Source of the DNA: Gloeophyllum trabeum ATCC 11539
Lineage: Eukaryota > Basidiomycota > Agaricomycetes > Gloeophyllales > Gloeophyllaceae
Assembly: GCF_000344685.1 (NCBI RefSeq)
Contig: NW_006920423.1
Coordinates: 499,386-563,385 of the forward strand
Direction: 5' to 3'
DNA: 64,000 nt
Under the pieces are notes generated by a model, which was not told where the DNA came from, searched no databases, and saw only the letters and a list, made by a program, of their open reading frames with translations. Positions 57,632-64,000 of this stretch are shown one piece after another. A program made the translations under genes and the position numbers. Positions within the stretch are counted from its first letter, which is position 1. Every line of letters begins with the position of its first letter.

Positions 57632-59519
57632 TCAACTGACTTCCACTTCCGTGACCTGAACGTAACTCCTGCCATGGCGTGTTGGGCAACTCCTGGGCTC
57701 ATAGGCGCGTGCTTACCTTGTAGCATTGACTTTCTTGATCTTCATGCCAGCGCGACTAAGCATATCTTCCATGCTCGAATAAGTGCGCTCGAAAGCTAGG
57801 AAATGATACGCTCGTCTCAGTGCATCTGACAGTAACTGAAGACGTACCATTGCACAGGGCGATAAGGAAGACGTTGGTAGTATAGGCTTCCATCCAATTA
57901 TCGCCGAAGCCACTTGGAATATAGGGAGGTGGCGGCGCAGGGCGGTATTGACCCTCCCCTTGAAGCGCGGCGAGCGAGTCCTTGGCGTTCGGACCTTCCG
58001 ATGACAGCGTCGCTGGTGAAAGCAATGGGTCGATGATAAGTAAAGTGCTCTGCGATAAACAGATGTCAAGCGAAAAGTCTGGACAGCTCCAACATATATG
58101 ATACCTTGCCGTCGAGGAGGCATTCCCTGATCTGCCTCAGGATTTTCGCGCTATCTTCAGAGTTCCAGTCGTGGAGCACTGCAATACCGGCAATAAAGGA
58201 GGGTGCTACGAGCAATATGAGACGAGACGGACCTTTCTGAAGAACGAAGACATAGCTGCCTGTTCCCTGGCGCCTGTTGGGCTCAAAGAAATTCTGAGAC
58301 TCGAACGTGACGCGATCCGATAGACCTTTCGAAATTATGTACTTTTCCGCTGATTCTCGGACGGCCGGTATGTCCTGTACCACGAAGCACTTGATCTCTG
58401 GATGACTAACGGTACGGCGGACCCCATGGATCAGGCGGGGTTTCGACTAGGTAACAACCCAAGACCTACGCCGCGGCCAATGAGCACGCTAGAGTACCCT
58501 GTCCACCTCCGACATCCACTACAGCGTCCTTGCCCTTGACATATTCAACCCAGGGGAAATCGTGCAGGACCGCATTATCGGAGCAAACTCCCAACCCACC
58601 CATCCTGAGAGCGGTGAGGTTCCCATAAATAAGCGTGCATCAAATCATACCTACCCTAGCGCGAACTTCCGAGCCTCATCTGGGTACTTCGCAGTCCAGC
58701 TTTCGGCCCCGAGGAAAGGCAGGTCAGTGTCATAAGCAAGGTTCCAAGCGGTGTGCGTAACATCCGTGGCCATTCGGAAAGACTCGTCGGGGTGCGTGAG
58801 CGCCTCTGGCAGCTTGCCGAAAGTTCTGTACTGCCAGTCATACCTACAAATTTCACCCCCATCAGAATCCCCACGTTATGGCAATGCCGAAACGCGGCCT
58901 CACATGTATCTGACCACGCAGTAGGAGGGCGTGTCCTTCTTCAATGCGTGGCTCCGCCGGGTGTTGGCAAAGTAGCCCGGCTTCGTCTCGCGAAACCATC
59001 CTCGGTAGGCGAGGAAGCGCAGGACGCCATCTGCGTGCAAGTGAGCTGTGGGTTGAGTAGCCCCGAACGTACCGTACCTAGCTTCATAGGATGCATCTTG
59101 GCCTTCTCAGCGACCACCGCGACGCATTCGCCCACGTCTCGCTGAGGCGCGCTGTCCAATATCTCACAGAGCCCAATCTCGGCCGACAGGCGCACACCCT
59201 GTATTTCCGCGCTCTCTCTGACCGTGTTCGCGGCGGTCTCCACCGGATTCTCGAGGAGCAGCTTCAAGCTGTTCTATATTGATATGAGTAAGGCGGGGAG
59301 GACGTTAGGCTCCGGTGTACGCACCAAGGAGGCCAGTGCTAACCGCCGCGCCTCGTACATCGCAGGCGGGGGAAGGTACGAGACATCATCGATGGGATGA
59401 GGCCCCGACATGAATAGAGAAGGCTCTGGCAGCCGTTGCCTGGCTAGCTCGGCCTTAAACACGTCGATCGCGCTTGTAAGGGTCTCCAGCAAACTGGAGA
59501 TCTCGGAGACTGGCGCCAT
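57632..59519 (-). CDS. O-methyltransferase copy 2 (SAM-dependent)
   Basis: Ten exons: 59519-59325, 59273-59078, 59030-58904, 58825-58655, 58604-58470, 58405-58233, 58178-58105, 58049-57848, 57795-57717 and 57668-57632, giving 397 aa with introns of 47-78 nt in phase. The helical N-terminal dimerisation part includes NSLKLLLENPVETAANTVRE. The SAM-binding loop is VVDVGGGQGTL; later come FVVQDIPAV and the catalytic-base region AVLHDWNSEDSAKILRQIRE (the histidine after VL). Near the C-terminus are PYIPSGFGDNWMEAYTTN and EDMLSRAGMKIKKV. This is the caffeate/flavonoid-type plant- and fungal O-methyltransferase architecture: it transfers a methyl group from SAM to a phenolic or similar hydroxyl. Acceptor unknown. 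Exon lengths equal those of copy 3 except exon 2 (196 against 184). Confidence 0.9.
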
Positions 59520-60306
59520 TATGCCTGGGGAACAGGACCGTCTTTGAAAAGGGTTCCTTACCACGAGGAGGGGCGAGCGGTTCTTGGGACTCGGATGCCT
59601 CGCGACGATACCGTGAGCTATATGTAGGTCCCTCCAAAGTGCCAAAGAGCAAGTCACGCCATAACCTTGATTGCAAGGTGGTCCCTTGCAAGAATAGAGC
59701 AAATAAAGGTTCCAGGGGAGGTAATTGCCATCGGCAGACGCTGTGAACGAGATCTCCTAGATGTGGGGAGTAAATGCAGAACTTGAGCTTCCTGTTATCC
59801 AGAATAAGGAGACCATATGTGCATTGGTAGCTTCTTCGGCGTCTGATGAGCATGGTGAGTAGCGTGTACTGAGTCTTGACCTGGATAAGAAGCTCCAGGA
59901 TTAACACAGTCTGACGTGCCTAACATTCAGTGTTAGCACCACAGACCGGAAAGATTACCTGTGAGAAAGTTGGAATGAATATAGAAGACGCAGGCGGATG
60001 TGATGCAGACATCTTAGGGGGAAGGCTGAAAGCCGAACCCTTTCCTGATCTTTGAACGAACCGCTGGACGAAAGAGTAATGAATAGCCAGAGCAAAGAAG
60101 GCGAAGCGGAGTATTCATAAACGTGCACGGCGTATACAAAGATTGGCAGCATCTAAATCACAATTGGGTGGACGTATCTTGCATGTGACAATCGTTACTC
60201 TTGTCAACATACGCGCTAAACGCGCGCACGAAGAAATAAGCGATCAAATGCATTTAACCTGCAGACTGGATCCACGCATCGGGCGGGGGTGTCGCCGGAC
60301 ATACTT
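59520..60306. other. spacer between methyltransferase copies 2 and 3
   Basis: Promoter of copy 2 and 3' flank of copy 3. The flank 60060-60306 resembles 57400-57631 (for example GGACGAAAGAGTAATGAATAG against GGACAAAAGAGTGGTGAATA). Confidence 0.5.
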
Positions 60307-62189
60307 TCAACTGACTTCCACTTCCGTGATCTGAACGAAACTCCTGCCGCGCCATATTAGGTCAGGACAACCCCGCTCGCGGGCGCGTGCGTACCTTATA
60401 GCATTGACTTTTCTGATTTTCATACCAGCGCGACTAAGCATATCTTCCAGACTCGAATAAGAGTGCTCGAAAGCTAGGAAACGAAAGGCTCGGTCTCAGT
60501 ACATCTGACAGTGACTGAAGACGTACCATTGCACAGGGCGATAAGAACGACGTTGGTAGTATAGGCTTCCATCCAATTATCGCCAAAGCCACTTGGAATA
60601 TACGGAGGAGGCGGTACAGGGCGGTATTTACTCTCTGCGTGAAGTGCTGCGAGCGACACCCTGGCACTGGGACCTTCCGAGGAAATAGTTGCAGGCGAAA
60701 GTAACGGGTCGATGATAAGTAACGTGCTCTGCGATATCAGCCTGTCAAGGGAAGTTTTTGATTAATCCAGGTGTATAATACCTTGCCGTCTAGAAGGCAT
60801 TCCCGGATCTGCCTCAGGATTTTGGCGCCATCTTCAGAATTCCAGTCGTGGAGCACTGCGGTGGAGAGAAGTAAGAGAGGATGGTACGAACGACAGGAGA
60901 CGCAGCGGACCTTTCTGGAGGATGAAGACATAGCTGCCTGTTCCTTGGCGCCTGTTAGGCTCGAAAAAGTCTTGCGACTCGAATTTGACGCGATCTGATA
61001 GACCTTTGGAGCTTATGTACTTTTCCGCGGACTGTCGAACGGCTGGTATGTCCTGCACTACGAAGCTCGTAATCTCTGGATGGCTAATGAAACCGTGGGG
61101 ACAATGCATCAGCGGGTCTATTGGCCAGGCAACAGCCGAAAACCTACGCTGCGGCCAATGAGCATGCCAAAGTGCCCTGCCCACCTCCGATATCCACAAC
61201 GGCGTCCCTGTCTTTGGCAAATTCAACCCAGGGAAAATCATTCACGACCCCATTATCGGAGCACGCTCCCAGGCCACCCATGCTAGGAGCGGTCATGAGG
61301 AAGTCCAACGGGCGAATGTTCATTAATTTTCATACCCTAGTGCGAACTTCTCAGCGTCCTCTGGATATTTCGCAGTCCAGCTCGCGGGCCCGAAGAAAGG
61401 CAGGTCGGTGTCATAAGCAAGGTTCCATGCGGTGTGCGCAACATCCGTGGCCATCCGGAAAGACTCGTCGGGGTGCGTGAGGGCCTCTGGCAGCTTGCCC
61501 ATAAACCTGTACATCAGATCATAACTTTCTTCTCGTCAGACACACATCACGCCGCCGAAACGCAGGCTGAGCCTCACATGTATCTGACCGCACAGTAGCC
61601 GGGAGTGTCCCGCCTCAGCGTCTGGCTCCGGCGGGTGTTCACAAACTGTCCCGGCGCGACTTCGCGCACCCACCCGCGGTGCGCGAGCAAGCGCAGCACG
61701 CCCTCTGCGCAAACGTCAGCAGCAGCGCACAGACACCGCGGCGAGCCACCGCACCCAGTTTCAGCGGATGCATCCCGGTCCGCCGCGCGACCTCCGCGAC
61801 GCTCGCGCCCCCGCCGCCGGCCAACAGCTCTGGCAGCCCGATCTCCGCCGCCAGGCGCACGCCCTGGATCTCCGCGCTCTCCCTGATCGTGTTCACGGCG
61901 GCCTCCACCGGGTTCTCCAGGAGCAGCTTCAGGCTGTTCTGCGATGCGGGTGAGCGCTGGGAGCAGCGCGCGCGAGTCTTGCCAGTCGACGTACCAGGGA
62001 GGCGATGGCGAGCCGCCGCGCTTCGTACATCGCAGGCGGGGGTACGTACGAGGCGTCATCGATGGCGTGAGGCTCCGACATGAGCAGGGAAGGCTCTGGC
62101 AGGCCTTGCTGGACTAGCTCGGCCCTGAACACGTCAATCGCGCTGGTTAGGGTGCCCAGCAGGCTGGCGATTTCTGAGGCTGATGCCAT
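60307..62189 (-). CDS. O-methyltransferase copy 3 (SAM-dependent)
   Basis: Ten exons: 62189-61995, 61938-61755, 61704-61578, 61506-61336, 61282-61148, 61083-60911, 60855-60782, 60728-60527, 60473-60395 and 60343-60307, giving 393 aa. Conserved parts: MYEARRLAIASL at the end of exon 1, the helical NSLKLLLENPVEAAVNTIRE, SAM loop VVDIGGGQGTL (about residues 189-199), SFVVQDIPAVRQSAEKY, the catalytic region VLHDWNSEDG (H266), and C-terminal SLEDMLSRAGMKIRKV. The left 600 bp (exons 1-3) is much more GC-rich at third positions than copy 2, giving stretches such as LAGGGGASVAEVARRTG in place of copy 2's sequence. This hints at gene conversion or a different source for the 5' part (inference). Intact. 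Confidence 0.9.
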
Positions 62190-63777
62190 TTTGCTTGAGG
62201 AAAACAACGCCGCGAGCAGGGGGCCTATGACTTTGGAGGACTCTCTGCGCTCTGCGATGAGGTGGGCTATAAGTAGGCCGCACGCGGGAAGCAAGGGAGC
62301 GGTGACCTTCGTGGCCTTCTCATTCTCGCAAGAATAGAGTGATACGAAGATGCCCACGAAGAAGCGTCTCGGGGGTTTGGAGGCAGCGGCATGACACACC
62401 ATGGCTGCTCGTTCAGCGCCTCCGGCGAGGGCGAGGAGGCGAGGATGCGAGGTAATTGGCTCTGGGCAGCGCCTGCAGAAGACGATTACGATGCGCTAGG
62501 GTCAGCAATCTATCAGAACAGGTGAAGCGTCACCATACATGCGCGTCCGTAGAATTAGAACTAACACCTTGCTTACACTGGACCCTTGCACGAAGTTTGA
62601 CTGCGGCTAAAAGCCCCAGGATGGAACAGTAATCCAGAAGCATGGGCAGCCGGTCCGCCGCGCCTTGCGGATGTGCTGAACAACCCACTTGGCTTCCTAG
62701 CGCCGCGTCCTGGTGCACCCACCGCGAGCCCAAGGGGCAGGCTCGCAGGCACCCAAAAGGCCACCCCACACGTCCGGGACGGCACCTGCGCCGCGTCGGC
62801 GTACATGCTGATCAGCGGCTTACCGTGACGAGCAGGAGGAGGAGGAGGGTGTCCACATGCGCGCGGGGGCGTGGGCGGGGACGCCCGTGCGATAGGCTGT
62901 CGTGCGCGCGGCCCATCACGAACGCAGCGCAAAGGGAGAGCGGCCAGGCGCCAGGGACGGCCTGTCGCGCCGCTCTGTTGAAGGGCGGTTAGGCGCCTGT
63001 GGGCGAGGAGAGTCCCGATGCGGCGCGTGGATGGTCGATAACGTGGCAGCAGACAGGAGCAGAGTGCGACACCCTGGCTCGAAGGACATGGAGTGCAGCT
63101 GTACAGGATATTGCAGATCCTGACGGTCCGCCCTCTCGAACTCCGTTGTGAACGCTCACCTACATGTTTACCTCCCTCCGTCCCCTTCCCCACCGCATCA
63201 CCCTCCCCGCGCAAGTCCGTCCACGCGTAGGATCTCTCCCGCGCTGTCTCATCCAGGCGCTCCCGCGCTGTTCTGCCCGACATACTTACATGGCGTAGGC
63301 GGAGAGGAGCGGAGAGCGTGAGCCGCGGAAAGCTGCAAAAAGAACTTGGAGGTTCCTTGTTTCTCTCTCCGCCGCTCTTTCGTCCAGTGATCCTGCGCGC
63401 GACTGTTAAAATTACTGAACGTAAGAGCGGGATAGAGGAAGGGACTGGCGTTCGGATGTGTATATGTTTTGTGCAGGTAGAGATCGAGCGAGCTGGGATG
63501 TAGCTACACGGTCGGTACATGCGCTAGCGGGGATATGGAAACGGTGAAATAAATCAGGACGTCCTTAGCACATAAGATGTGGAATGCAGTGGTATATCCT
63601 ATGTCGCAGATTCTGGGCGCTGCTACTTCCGCTACACCATCACTGACTGGTAACATGAATTAATCCACACGACCCTCTGCAATTCGATGAACACTCACCC
63701 CGAGTCCTCCCCCCCCCCACCCTCCACCCGTTCGCCCCTGTCCGCCCACACCAGGCCAAACAAAGCTGAGTCGCAGC
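62190..63777. other. GC-rich stretch without a confident gene
   Basis: The left end is the promoter of methyltransferase copy 3. A 315-codon minus frame (63520-62573) is open but low-complexity, contains a GTAAGT donor at about 63290, and shows no domain, so I do not call it. A poly-C run lies at 63710-63719. Confidence 0.35.
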
Positions 63778-63909
63778 TCACGCGCTCGCGCCCTGCTTCT
63801 GCCCGACGTACTTCGCGTTGACGGCGAGGAAGTGGTACGCGAGCACGGTGAGCATCGCGCACGCGCCGAGCGAGTTCGCGAGGCCGTACAGGGTCTCGTG
63901 GCTGATCAT
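63778..63909 (-). CDS. OST4: oligosaccharyltransferase subunit Ost4 (43 aa)
   Basis: A 44-codon frame encodes MISHETLYGLANSLGACAML followed by TVLAYHFLAVN and a short polar tail KYVGQKQGASA. It matches the Ost4 pattern: MIS-(D/H)-x2-L-x3-A-x3-G near the N-terminus, one membrane helix, then YH and VN. Ost4 is a mini-protein that holds Ost3/Stt3 together in the ER oligosaccharyltransferase for N-glycosylation. The upstream sequence GTCGAACAGAAAGAGCGCG follows a CAG, so a 5' UTR intron is possible; an in-frame extension without ATG is seen, so I start at 63909. Confidence 0.75.
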   Translation of the reverse strand: MISHETLYGLANSLGACAMLTVLAYHFLAVNAKYVGQKQGASA

Positions 63910-64000
63910 CTCTTCGCGCTCTTTCTGTTCGACCTGTGTGTCGCATCCCGGTGAGCTTTGGGTGGGGAAGGAGGGCAGGTGCGGGACGTACGTGGGTGGT

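Noticed and set aside
62573..63520. 315-codon minus-strand open frame in GC-rich DNA
   Set aside because: Low-complexity Arg/Pro/Ser-rich translation without a domain, crossed by a good donor site, in DNA where GC content alone produces long open frames.
1..64000. CRISPR array, bacterial operon structure, rRNA genes
   Set aside because: No regularly spaced direct repeats and no rRNA-like stretch; gene structures are clearly spliced and eukaryotic.

Overview
The window looks like nuclear DNA of a filamentous basidiomycete, most likely an agaricomycete. The evidence is: many 50-65 nt introns with GT(G/A)AGT or GTAYGT donors, microexons in P450 genes, a DASH-complex Spc19 gene, a GTG-anticodon tRNA-His with an intron, and Ty3/gypsy, hAT and Tc1/mariner debris between genes. 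It is a draft assembly: a 253-base N gap at 52187-52439 is flanked by the same 903-base sequence on both sides, which looks like two overlapping contig ends that were not merged.

Layout. 1-3.2 kb: retroelement debris and a hAT-type MITE, no confident host gene. 3.2-14.5 kb: a catabolic-looking block with two paralogous metal-dependent amidohydrolases on the minus strand, a dead cytochrome P450 between them, a Tc1/mariner-type MITE, a foldback repeat, then a fused fumarylacetoacetate-hydrolase/alpha-beta-hydrolase gene. 15.6-18.3 kb: a Ser/Pro-rich hypothetical protein, then two gene remnants joined head to tail (a beta-lactamase-type serine hydrolase 5' part and a glycerate-3-kinase-like 3' part). 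19-22.7 kb: a tRNA-like SINE fragment, a two-exon VapD-like small gene (unusual in a eukaryote), a foldback repeat, and a second hAT-type MITE with perfect 8-bp target duplications. 22.8-24.6 kb: an intact nine-exon FMN-dependent lactate-oxidase/monooxygenase-type gene. 26.7-28.8 kb: two multi-pass membrane proteins of similar layout. 29-31.5 kb: a P-loop ATPase. 33.2-34.2 kb: SPC19.

36.6-50.9 kb is gene-dense: a triose-phosphate-translocator-family transporter, a RING-finger protein, two tandem cytochrome P450s with identical 12-exon structures, the JIP5/WDR55 ribosome-biogenesis protein, and an MFS transporter whose one oversized intron contains a same-strand tRNA-His gene. 51.3-55.7 kb is gene-poor and holds the gap artefact. 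55.7-62.2 kb is a tandem array of three O-methyltransferase genes: two intact ten-exon copies and one copy that has lost exons 3-7. At the right end is OST4, a 43-residue oligosaccharyltransferase subunit.

How the genes may work together (inference): amidohydrolases, FAH/alpha-beta hydrolase fusion and flavin oxidase would fit small-molecule breakdown. The P450 pair and O-methyltransferase array would fit modification of phenolics or secondary metabolites. SPC19, JIP5, OST4, tRNA-His, the RING protein and the TPT transporter are housekeeping or unrelated. Exon borders are hand-derived from reading frame, splice consensus and comparison of paralogues in the window.
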